In this document: in pieces, positions 47,704-54,898 of the stretch | Layout of the letters: the number at the start of each line of letters is the position of its first letter | How positions within the stretch are numbered: position 1 is the stretch's first letter | NCBI RefSeq assembly: GCF_002846495.1 | Contig: NZ_PJNE01000001.1 | Span: 2,914,001-2,978,000, forward strand | DNA length: 64,000 bases | Source of the DNA: Phycicoccus duodecadis | GTDB taxonomy: Bacteria; Actinomycetota; Actinomycetes; Actinomycetales; Dermatophilaceae | Direction of reading: 5' to 3' | Program-made: the position numbers and the translations under genes | Notes under the pieces: generated by a model | What the model saw: the letters and a program-made list of their open reading frames with translations, nothing else | What the model was told of the DNA's origin: nothing | Database searches by the model: none

Positions 47704-49056
47704 TCACGGTCCTTCCGTGACAGGAGGGTATGCATCGTCGCCCACAACGACCCGGGATCTGTCCACAGGGCGTTCGGAGGGCAACCGCTCAAGGGTACCC
47801 GCCGGTGGGGGCACCTCCCAACTCGCGCGGGCCCAGACCACCCACGCCAGGCGGCCGACGGCCAGCAGCCGCAGGGACAGGGCGGTCGCGTACCACCCGG
47901 CGGGCAGACCCTTGGCGGGGTCGGTGGCGGCGTCGAGCCAGGTGTACAGGGCCACCGCGTGGGCGGCCTCGGCGCCCGCCCACACGAGGTGGTCACGCCA
48001 ACGGATGCCGGCCAGCGCCACGAACGGCACCAGCCAGACGGCGTCGGCGGGCCGGAACGAGGCGCCGGTGAGCAGCACCACCACCACGCCCAGCAGGGCC
48101 AGGTCGGCGGCCACCGGGCGCGGGCGCCGGGTGGCCAGGACCGCGACCAGGCCGCCGGCGAGCAGCATCCCGAGCAGCGAGACGACGGCCACGGGCACCG
48201 ACCCCAGCGGATGGCGCGCCAGCTCGGGGACGAACCACGGCGATCCCGCATCGGCCCCGCCGCCCCACCAGGCCGAGAGGGGCCGCAGGACGAGCCCGAG
48301 GTCGACGGCCGCGACCGGGCCCACCACCAGGAGCAGCGCCGTCCCTGCGGCGCGCAGCAGGCGGCGCACGGCGTCGGCCACGCCCACAGGCGGGCACAGC
48401 GCCACCGCGAGCAGGACCAGGAGGGCGGGCCGTCCGCCCAGGACCGCGACCCCCAGCAGGGCCCCCGCGAGCTCGGGCCGCCGGCGCTGCCACGCCCACA
48501 GGCCGCCCACGGCGAGCGCCACCGGGACGAGCTGCACCGACAGCAGGACCGAGACGGCCAGCACCGGCGACAGCGCGAGGGCCACGGCGTCGGCCCGCGG
48601 GGTGTCGCGCACCGTCGCGACCGCCACGACCAGCCCGGCCAGCAGCACGGCCGCCGCGACCGCCCAGAGGACCAGCACCCCCCGCTGCTGCTGGAGGCCC
48701 GACCCTGGCGCCAGGGTGGTCAGCGCCGACGTGACGAACCCCGGCACGAGGGGCAGGTCGCCGCCCACCCGGCCGGTCAGGTAGGCCAGGAGGCCCTGGG
48801 GCCCGTCGACGCCGACCGCGGTCATCAGCGGCGAGGCGCACTGCCGCCACAGCGCGGCGCGCCCGGCCCAGCCGTCGGCGGCGCACGACGCCTGCCGCAG
48901 CGCGGCCACCCCGAGGGGCAGCACGAGGAGCAGCACCAGGGCGGGGGGGACGCCCGTGCGAGCCGGTCGCCGCGCGGCACGCACGCCGCGCGGCCCCCCG
49001 ATGGCCGTGAGGAGGCCTTCGGGGAGCCGGGCGCGCAGGCCGGGACCGACGCTCAC
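47704..49056 (-). CDS. Polytopic membrane protein, GT87/GT-C mannosyltransferase-like
   Basis: 450 residues with roughly ten to eleven hydrophobic segments separated by short Arg-containing loops. Conserved-looking blocks are [17 protein letters not shown] in an extracytoplasmic loop, and [21 protein letters not shown] and [15 protein letters not shown] near the C-terminus. The position between a bifunctional PBP and rpsF matches the mycobacterial Rv0051-type membrane protein, placed with polyprenol-phosphate-mannose-dependent GT-C enzymes. A clear catalytic Asp pair was not identified, so transferase activity is inferred from family and position. Its end is 30 nt from rpsF. Confidence 0.72.
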   Translation of the reverse strand: MSVGPGLRARLPEGLLTAIGGPRGVRAARRPARTGVPPALVLLLVLPLGVAALRQASCAADGWAGRAALWRQCASPLMTAVGVDGPQGLLAYLTGRVGGDLPLVPGFVTSALTTLAPGSGLQQQRGVLVLWAVAAAVLLAGLVVAVATVRDTPRADAVALALSPVLAVSVLLSVQLVPVALAVGGLWAWQRRRPELAGALLGVAVLGGRPALLVLLAVALCPPVGVADAVRRLLRAAGTALLLVVGPVAAVDLGLVLRPLSAWWGGGADAGSPWFVPELARHPLGSVPVAVVSLLGMLLAGGLVAVLATRRPRPVAADLALLGVVVVLLTGASFRPADAVWLVPFVALAGIRWRDHLVWAGAEAAHAVALYTWLDAATDPAKGLPAGWYATALSLRLLAVGRLAWVVWARASWEVPPPAGTLERLPSERPVDRSRVVVGDDAYPPVTEGP

Positions 49057-49069
49057 CGCGACGGCGGGG

Positions 49070-51292
49070 TCAGCTCGGGCCGGGTGTCGGCTGGAGCAGG
49101 GTGACGGTCGTCGACGGGGACGGGCCCGGCGACGTCGGCGGCCCGTTGGTCTTGCTCGGGGTCGGCGTGGGCGGGGGTGCGACCGTCGTGGGCGGTGCGC
49201 TGGTGGTCGGCGGCGCGCTCGTCGTCGGCGCCGGGGCCTGCGTGGTCTGCGGAGCCTGGGTGGTCGTGGGGGTCGGCGGGAGGGCGTCCTTGTTGATGTG
49301 CGCCGGCGCCGGGAAGTCGGCCACGGGCAGGCCCGCGAGCGCCGCCTTCATGTAGGCGGTCCAGATCCGCGCCGGGTAGGTGCCTCCGGTGATGTCGCCG
49401 TCCTTGGGCAGGTTCTCCATGGGCAGCTCGTCGCCGGTCTTGGCATCGGACCGGTAGAGGCCCACGGCCGTGGCCAGCTGCGGCACGTACCCGTCGAACC
49501 AGGCGGACCGGAAGGACTCCGACGTCCCGGTCTTGCCGGCCGCCGGGCGGCCGAGGTTCTGGCCCACGTACTGCGCGGTGCCGCCGGGCTTGACCGGCTG
49601 CTGCATCGCGTCGATCACGTCGGCCATGAGCTTGGTGTCGAACACCTTCTGGGTCTTCTTCTCGACCTTGATGGTCGGGATGGAGGAGTCCTGGAAGCGG
49701 ATCTCGCGCACGAAGTACGGCTCGGCCCGCACCCCCTGCGCGGCGATGGTCGCGTAGGCGTCGGCCATGTCGACGACGGTCACGTAGTCGGTGCCGAGCA
49801 CGTTGGACATGTTGGGGGCGAGCTTCGAGCGCACCCCCGCGGCCTGGGCGGCCTTCATGGTGTTCTCGGGGCCGGCGATCTTGTTGACCTGCGCGAACAC
49901 GGTGTTGACCGAGTGCTGGGTGGCGGTCAGCAGGTCGATGCGCCCGAACTGCTCGTTGCCGAAGTTGGTGACCCGGCCGCGCCGGGCCGCCTCGGTGGTG
50001 CCGTTGGGGTCGGCGAAGTCCGGGAAGTACTGGGGGCTGGAGCCGTCGAAGCGGCTCGCGGTGCTGACGTCGCCGGACTGGAGGGCCGCGATGAGCGAGA
50101 AGATCTTGAAGGTCGACCCGGCCTGCATCTTGGCCTGCGAGGCGTTGTTCAGCGGGCGCCTGGCGAAGTCCTCACCGCCGTAGAACGCCCGGATGGCCCC
50201 GTCACCCGGGGTGATCGACACCAGCCCGGTGTGCACGTCGGCCTGGGCGGGCTTCTCGTCCGCGACGGCCTTGATCGCCGCGTTCTGCTTGGCCCGGTCG
50301 ATGGTGGAGACCACCCGCAGGCCGCCGCGCTGGATGTCGGACTCGGTGAGCTTGTACTTGTTGACCAGCTCCTTCTTCACCAGGTCGACGATGTAGCCCT
50401 GCACCCCGCTGAGCTTGCGGGTCCGCGGCTTCTGGACCTCGGGGAAGGTCGCCTTCGCCCGTTCGGCCGGGGTGAGCCACTTCTGCGACACCATCGCGTC
50501 CAGGATGTAGTTGCTGCGGCTCTGCGCGTTGGCCTTCTGCTCGGCCCCGAGGGAGGGGTCGTAGAGGGAGGGCCCCCGGATGACCGCGGCCAGCAGCGCG
50601 GACTCGGCCGGCGTGAGGTCCTTGGCCGACTTGTTGAAGTAGGCCTTCGAGGCGGTCTGGATGCCGTACGCCCCGCGGCCGTAGTAGATGGTGTTGAGGT
50701 AGTTCTCGAGGATCTGGTCCTTGGACTGCTGCTTGTCGATCTTCAGCGAGATGAGGATCTCGCGGGCCTTGCGCGTGATCGTGCGGTCCTGGGTCAGGAA
50801 GTAGTTCTTCACGTACTGCTGCGTGATGGTCGAGCCGCCCTGGGTCGCCGAGCCGCCCTTGACCGCGACCCAGATCGCCCGTGCGATGCCCGTGGGGCTG
50901 ATGCCGCTGTTCTGGTAGAAGTTGCGGTCCTCGGCCGCCAGGATGGCGTGCTGCATGTTCGGGCTGATCTCCGACAGCTTCACCGACTCCCGGTTGCCGC
51001 CGTCGTCCGACAGCCGGGCCAGCTCGTTCTTGCCGTCGGCGTAGTAGACGATGCTCGCCTGGGCCGTGACCATCTCGTTGGGCTTGGGGATGTCGGTCAT
51101 CGCGTAGGCGATCCCGATCCCGATGGCGCCGAGGACACCCAGGGCCAGGACCCCCCAGAGGCTCCGCTTGAGCCAGACCCGCCGGCGGGACGGCCGGGCC
51201 GCGGCGCCTCGGCCGCGGGGGGCGGTGGAGGCGCCGCGGGAGGCACGGGCACGCCGGGCGTCGGCTCGGGTACGGGGCTGTCGATCGCTCAT
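49070..51292 (-). CDS. ponA: Bifunctional penicillin-binding protein (class A, PonA-like)
   Basis: 740 residues. A basic cytoplasmic N-terminus and one membrane anchor (around residues 43-63) precede the GT51 transglycosylase domain, with catalytic Glu in ILAAEDRNFYQNSGISPTG and QGGSTITQQYVKNYFL. The transpeptidase domain follows: SxxK as AGSTFKIFSL, SxN as THSVN-like TQHSVNTVF, and KTG as AGKTGTSES. A long Pro/Thr-rich tail (last 75 residues) extends into the wall. It polymerises and cross-links peptidoglycan. It is adjacent to the GT87-like gene and rpsF as in mycobacterial ponA1. Confidence 0.95.
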   Translation of the reverse strand: MSDRQPRTRADARRARASRGASTAPRGRGAAARPSRRRVWLKRSLWGVLALGVLGAIGIGIAYAMTDIPKPNEMVTAQASIVYYADGKNELARLSDDGGNRESVKLSEISPNMQHAILAAEDRNFYQNSGISPTGIARAIWVAVKGGSATQGGSTITQQYVKNYFLTQDRTITRKAREILISLKIDKQQSKDQILENYLNTIYYGRGAYGIQTASKAYFNKSAKDLTPAESALLAAVIRGPSLYDPSLGAEQKANAQSRSNYILDAMVSQKWLTPAERAKATFPEVQKPRTRKLSGVQGYIVDLVKKELVNKYKLTESDIQRGGLRVVSTIDRAKQNAAIKAVADEKPAQADVHTGLVSITPGDGAIRAFYGGEDFARRPLNNASQAKMQAGSTFKIFSLIAALQSGDVSTASRFDGSSPQYFPDFADPNGTTEAARRGRVTNFGNEQFGRIDLLTATQHSVNTVFAQVNKIAGPENTMKAAQAAGVRSKLAPNMSNVLGTDYVTVVDMADAYATIAAQGVRAEPYFVREIRFQDSSIPTIKVEKKTQKVFDTKLMADVIDAMQQPVKPGGTAQYVGQNLGRPAAGKTGTSESFRSAWFDGYVPQLATAVGLYRSDAKTGDELPMENLPKDGDITGGTYPARIWTAYMKAALAGLPVADFPAPAHINKDALPPTPTTTQAPQTTQAPAPTTSAPPTTSAPPTTVAPPPTPTPSKTNGPPTSPGPSPSTTVTLLQPTPGPS

Positions 51293-51462
51293 GGGGCCTT
51301 CGGGGTCGGGGCGCGAAGAGGGCGCGGCTGAGCCACGTCCGCAGGCAAGTATGACCGCCCAGCCTGGGAAAACCCCAACGACGGGGACGGAGACGTGCCG
51401 TCGACCGGGGGCCGGCCCGCCCACCCGGCAGCGCCGGACGAAGGGTGTCGCGACCCCCACCC

Positions 51463-51486
51463 GTATGTATCGCTCCGATATATCGG
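51463..51486. promoter_or_regulatory. AT-rich PadR-type operator upstream of padR-ino1
   Basis: TATGTATCG-CTC-CGATATATC is an imperfect inverted repeat, and CCGATATATCGG (51475-51486) is a perfect 12-bp palindrome. The AT-rich content stands out and resembles known PadR operators, suggesting autoregulation. Confidence 0.55.
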
Positions 51487-51557
51487 TGCTACCGTTCGCC
51501 GGGGAACGTCAGAGCAGGGCCGGTCGGTCCCCAGCTCGTCCCCGGGAAGGAGTCGTC

Positions 51558-52121
51558 GTGGTCACGCGTCGCGCACACCTGCTGGAGCTCGCCGTCCTCG
51601 GCCTGCTCCACGAGGGCCCGACCCACGGCTACGACCTGCGCCGCCGGCTCAACACCGCGCTCGGCCCCTTCCGCGCCCTGTCCTACGGCACCCTCTACCC
51701 CGCGCTGAAGTCCCTGCTCGGGCGCGGCCTGGTGGCCGAGACCGCCGACCCCGGGCCCAGCGGGCGCCGCGCCCGGGTGGTCTACGAGCTCACCGCCGCG
51801 GGCAAGGAGCACTTCGCCGAGCTCGTCGCCCGCTCCGACTCCAGCGCCTACGAGGACGACGGCTTCGACGTCCGCTTCGCCTTCTTCGCCCGCACCGAGC
51901 GCGACGTGCGGCTGCGCATCCTCGAGGGCCGGCGCTCGCGCCTCGAGGAGAACCTCGAGCGGGTGCGCGAGCGCTCCAGCCGGGGTCGCGAGCGCCTGGA
52001 CGCCTACACCGCCGCGCTCCAGCAGCACGGCGAGGAGACCGCCGAGCGCGAGGTGCGCTGGCTCACCGAGCTCATCGACGCCGAACGGCGCCACCCCACC
52101 GACCCCGGCCCCCAGCCGTAG
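51558..52121 (+). CDS. PadR-family transcriptional regulator upstream of ino1
   Basis: 187 residues. The winged HTH reads LLELAVLGLLHEGPTHGYDL, then LSYGTLYPALKSLLGRGLV, the PadR hallmark, followed by a wing (GRRARVVYELTAAGKEHF). A C-terminal helical dimerisation arm (TERDVRLRILEGRRSRLEEN onward, Arg/Glu-rich) completes it. AAGGAG precedes GTG 51558. Its ino1 neighbour 82 nt downstream is the same as in mycobacteria (Rv0047c next to Rv0046c), so control of inositol synthesis is a reasonable hypothesis. An AT-rich palindrome lies in its promoter. Confidence 0.9.
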   Translation: MVTRRAHLLELAVLGLLHEGPTHGYDLRRRLNTALGPFRALSYGTLYPALKSLLGRGLVAETADPGPSGRRARVVYELTAAGKEHFAELVARSDSSAYEDDGFDVRFAFFARTERDVRLRILEGRRSRLEENLERVRERSSRGRERLDAYTAALQQHGEETAEREVRWLTELIDAERRHPTDPGPQP

Positions 52122-52203
52122 GCCCCGGGTCGCCGACCCCCCGTCGGCTCGGGACCACCCGTCCACCCGTCCATCCCGCTGCAAGCCCCCGTAGGAGAAA
52201 ACC

Positions 52204-53295
52204 ATGGGTTCCATCCGCGTCGCCGTCGTCGGTGTCGGCAACTGCGCGTCCTCGCTCGTCCAGGGCGTCCACTACTACCGGGACGCCGACGCGTCCACGA
52301 CCGTGCCCGGCCTGATGCACGTCATGTTCGGCGAGTACCACGTGCGCGACGTCGAGTTCGTCGCCGCGTTCGACGTCGACGACAAGAAGGTCGGCAAGGA
52401 CCTCGCCGAGGCCATCAACGCCTCCGAGAACAACACCATCAAGATCGCGGACGTCCCCACCACCGGCGTCACGGTGCAGCGCGGCCACACCCTCGACGGT
52501 CTCGGCAAGTACTACCGCCAGACCATCGAGGAGTCCGGCGCCGACCCGGTCGACGTCGTCTCGGTGCTGCGCGACGCGAAGGTCGACGTCCTCGTCTCCT
52601 ACCTCCCGGTGGGCTCCGAGCAGGCCGACAAGTTCTACGCCCAGTGCGCCATCGACGCCGGGGTCGCGTTCGTCAACGCCCTGCCGGTCTTCATCGCCTC
52701 CGACCCCGAGTGGGCCGCGAAGTTCGAGGCCGCCGGCCTGCCGGTGATCGGCGACGACATCAAGAGCCAGGTCGGCGCGACCATCACCCACCGCGTCATG
52801 GCCAAGCTCTTCGAGGACCGCGGCGTGCGGCTCGACCGCACCTACCAGCTCAACGTCGGCGGCAACATGGACTTCAAGAACATGCTCGAGCGCGAGCGCC
52901 TGGAGTCCAAGAAGATCTCCAAGACCCAGTCGGTGACCTCGAACCTCACCGGGGCGCTGGCCGGCAAGACCAGTGACCGCAACGTGCACATCGGCCCGTC
53001 CGACTACGTGGCGTGGCTCGACGACCGCAAGTGGGCCTACGTGCGCCTCGAGGGTCGCGCGTTCGGCGACGTGCCGCTGAACCTCGAGTACAAGCTCGAG
53101 GTCTGGGACTCCCCCAACTCGGCCGGCATCATCATCGACGCCATCCGGGCGGCCAAGATCGCCAAGGACCGCGGCATCGGCGGGGCGCTGCTGTCGGCGT
53201 CGTCCTACCTGATGAAGTCGCCGCCGGAGCAGCGGCCCGACGACCTCGGCCGCGCCAAGCTCGAGGCCTTCATCGCGGGGACCGAGGAGCGCTGA
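52204..53295 (+). CDS. ino1: Inositol-3-phosphate synthase
   Basis: 363 residues, the actinobacterial length. The NAD-binding N-terminus is [22 protein letters not shown]. Family blocks are [55 protein letters not shown] (catalytic Lys region) and [22 protein letters not shown]. It isomerises glucose 6-phosphate to inositol 1-(3-)phosphate for mycothiol and phosphatidylinositol. GTAGGAGAAAACC gives a strong ribosome-binding site. It opposes the inositol-degrading island 30 kb away. Confidence 0.96.
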   Translation: MGSIRVAVVGVGNCASSLVQGVHYYRDADASTTVPGLMHVMFGEYHVRDVEFVAAFDVDDKKVGKDLAEAINASENNTIKIADVPTTGVTVQRGHTLDGLGKYYRQTIEESGADPVDVVSVLRDAKVDVLVSYLPVGSEQADKFYAQCAIDAGVAFVNALPVFIASDPEWAAKFEAAGLPVIGDDIKSQVGATITHRVMAKLFEDRGVRLDRTYQLNVGGNMDFKNMLERERLESKKISKTQSVTSNLTGALAGKTSDRNVHIGPSDYVAWLDDRKWAYVRLEGRAFGDVPLNLEYKLEVWDSPNSAGIIIDAIRAAKIAKDRGIGGALLSASSYLMKSPPEQRPDDLGRAKLEAFIAGTEER

Positions 53296-53319
53296 CCGCG
53301 TCGTCCTCGGTGCACGGGC

Positions 53320-53353
53320 GGAGCGGGCGAACCCCCTGCGGGTCGCCCGCTCC
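53320..53353 (+). terminator. Terminator of ino1
   Basis: An 11-bp perfect stem (GGAGCGGGCGA / TCGCCCGCTCC) 25 nt after the ino1 stop. Confidence 0.7.
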
Positions 53354-53385
53354 ACCGCGTGCGGCCGGCCGTTCCTCCTGCAAGA

Positions 53386-53405
53386 GCTTTTCACGGATGA
53401 AAAGC
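53386..53405. repeat. AT-rich inverted repeat downstream of ino1
   Basis: GCTTTTCA-CGGA-TGAAAAGC is a perfect 8-bp inverted repeat, unusually AT-rich for the region, in the 236-nt gap before the next gene. It may be an operator or a second terminator. Confidence 0.5.
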
Positions 53406-53531
53406 AACGACCTGCGGATGCCAGAGTAGTGCGCCGTCGTCTCCGTAGGGGCTCACGAGCTGGGCAAGTTCTTCCCGACGGTGAGACGATGCGGGTGGGC
53501 CCCGTCCTCGGACCCCCGTAAGGAGCCGGCC

Positions 53532-53918
53532 ATGGTCACCGAGCCGCCGTCCGCCGACGACACCACCGTGCCGCTGCCCGACATCGCGTCCGCCCTGAAC
53601 CGGCTGCTGACGACCGTGAAGTGGCTGGACGAGGACGGCGTCCTGCGCGATCTCGACAACAACGTGCACCTGGCCCGCGCCGTCTCGGCCCTGCGGGGGC
53701 CCACCCCGCACGTGCAGATCCAGCGCATCCGCCAGGGGACCCAGCCCGACCCGCGCACCAGCGTGCTGTGGGCGGTCATCCAGGTGGTCAACGAGCACTC
53801 GCCGGTCGAGGTGACCATGGACTACTTCTTCGTCCCGGCCACCCGCGCCCGGGTGCAGCGCGAGCTCGACCTGGCCCTGGAGCGCCTCACGATGCAGGCC
53901 CGGGGGCAGCGCGGCTGA
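53532..53918 (+). CDS. Conserved-looking protein of unknown function (128 residues)
   Basis: I do not recognise a family. AAGGAG stands at correct distance from ATG 53532 and codon use is normal for the region. The protein has no signal peptide or membrane segment, is mildly acidic at the N-terminus (VTEPPSADDTTVPLPDI) and appears helical-beta mixed, with LNRLLTTVKWLDEDGVLRDL, PHVQIQRIRQGTQPDP and a predicted amphipathic C-terminal helix (RVQRELDLALERLTMQARG). It is convergent with the HTH gene, only 14 nt away. Confidence 0.7.
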   Translation: MVTEPPSADDTTVPLPDIASALNRLLTTVKWLDEDGVLRDLDNNVHLARAVSALRGPTPHVQIQRIRQGTQPDPRTSVLWAVIQVVNEHSPVEVTMDYFFVPATRARVQRELDLALERLTMQARGQRG

Positions 53919-53932
53919 CCGCCGCGGCTCGC

Positions 53933-54517
53933 TCAGTCGTGCGAGAGCGGGAAGGCCGAGCTGGTGACGAACACGAGCTCGACCCCGGGGGGCGGGTCGG
54001 TGCCCTCGGCGACCCGCCGCGCCACCGACCGGGCCCGGAAGCCCTCGAACAGCTCGACCAGGGCGGCGTCGAGCTCGTGCAGGTCATCGGCCGTGAGCCA
54101 CAGCGAGTAGTCGCGCCCGATGGTGGCCGCGACCCACTCCTCGGGCCACTCACCGGTCTGCCGCTCGGCGTCGAAGCGGCGGATGCGGTTGATCCGGCGC
54201 TGGAGGGCGATCCAGTAGAGGTCCTCGAGCGCCCGGGCGACCGCGGGGTCGGAGCCGTCCTCCTCGGCCCACTCGATGGCCACCTGCGGGGCCTGCCAGA
54301 CCGCCGACCGGCCCTCACCCTCGACCCGCTCGATCCACTCGCCGTCGGCCAGCGCGCCCAGGTGGGCCTGGATGCCGCGCCGGGCGGTGGGGACCAGCCG
54401 GGCGAGCTCGGCCGTGGTCATCGGCCGCTCGTGCACCTTGAGCTGCTCGAACAGGTCGAACCGCGCCGGGTCGGCGGACATCGCGTGCAGGTGCCGCAGG
54501 TGCCGTTCGGCGGTCAT
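53933..54517 (-). CDS. Helix-turn-helix transcriptional regulator (ArsR-like)
   Basis: 194 residues. The N-terminal winged HTH is MSADPARFDLFEQLKVHERP followed by TTAELARLVPTARRGIQAHL, resembling ArsR/HTH_20 regulators. The C-terminal two thirds (DPAVARALEDLYWIALQRRINRI, DDLHELDAALVELFEGFRA) look helical and may bind a ligand or dimerise. ATG 54517 is 7 nt after TAGGGT on the minus strand, consistent with leaderless mRNA. It diverges from a tiny secreted-peptide gene 120 nt away, so it may control it. Its ligand is unknown. Confidence 0.82.
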   Translation of the reverse strand: MTAERHLRHLHAMSADPARFDLFEQLKVHERPMTTAELARLVPTARRGIQAHLGALADGEWIERVEGEGRSAVWQAPQVAIEWAEEDGSDPAVARALEDLYWIALQRRINRIRRFDAERQTGEWPEEWVAATIGRDYSLWLTADDLHELDAALVELFEGFRARSVARRVAEGTDPPPGVELVFVTSSAFPLSHD

Positions 54518-54524
54518 GGCCCAA

Positions 54525-54530
54525 ACCCTA
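54525..54530 (-). promoter_or_regulatory. -10 box TAGGGT of a probably leaderless HTH-regulator transcript
   Basis: On the minus strand TAGGGT ends 7 nt before ATG 54517. Confidence 0.45.
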
Positions 54531-54637
54531 CGGCCGGGACGACATCGGGGGCCACGCGCCCTCCGCGGGCGACGTGGGCGCCGAACTTTGCCAAGATGTT
54601 CGCGTTCGGCCCATCACCCTCTGAAAGGACATCTATC

Positions 54638-54754
54638 ATGCGCCGCTTCCTCTCCGTCCTCGGTCTCCTCACCGTCCTCGTCGCCACCCCGGCGGCCGTC
54701 GCCTCCGCCGCACCGGCGAGCGCCATCCAGTACGGGCACTGCGCGGTCTGCTGA
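54638..54754 (+). CDS. Tiny secreted peptide precursor (38 residues)
   Basis: ATG 54638 has GAAAGGAC at ideal spacing. The product begins MRRFLSVLGLLTVLVATPAA, a textbook signal peptide with basic start, hydrophobic core and AxA-like site (VASAA). The predicted mature part is about 13 residues, PASAIQYGHCAVC, ending in a C-x2-C pair that could form a disulfide or thiolactone, or bind metal. Upstream DNA is locally AT-rich, with a CGAAC/GTTCG inverted repeat. A strong hairpin follows 84 nt downstream. The peptide is divergent from an HTH regulator. I know no family for it; a signal, bacteriocin-like or cell-surface role is open. Confidence 0.6.
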   Translation: MRRFLSVLGLLTVLVATPAAVASAAPASAIQYGHCAVC

Positions 54755-54837
54755 CCGAGGGCAGCACGACGTCCCGGAGGTCGGGTCGGGCGAGCCGGTG
54801 ACCCGGCGTGTCCGCGGCCGGCCCGATGGCCGGGACG

Positions 54838-54882
54838 ACGACGGAGCGGGTGACACCCCTGAGGTGTCACCCGCTCCGTCGT
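54838..54882. terminator. Bidirectional terminator between the peptide and transglutaminase-like genes
   Basis: A perfect stem of about 20 bp (ACGACGGAGCGGGTGACACC and complement) with a 5-nt loop lies between the two converging transcripts. Confidence 0.75.
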
Positions 54883-54898
54883 GTGCCGCACCGGCCGG

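Noticed and set aside
49101..49300. Repeated ACC/CCG-rich DNA as a possible repeat array
   Set aside because: It encodes the Pro/Thr-rich tail of the penicillin-binding protein; no spaced direct repeats of CRISPR type are present anywhere in the window.
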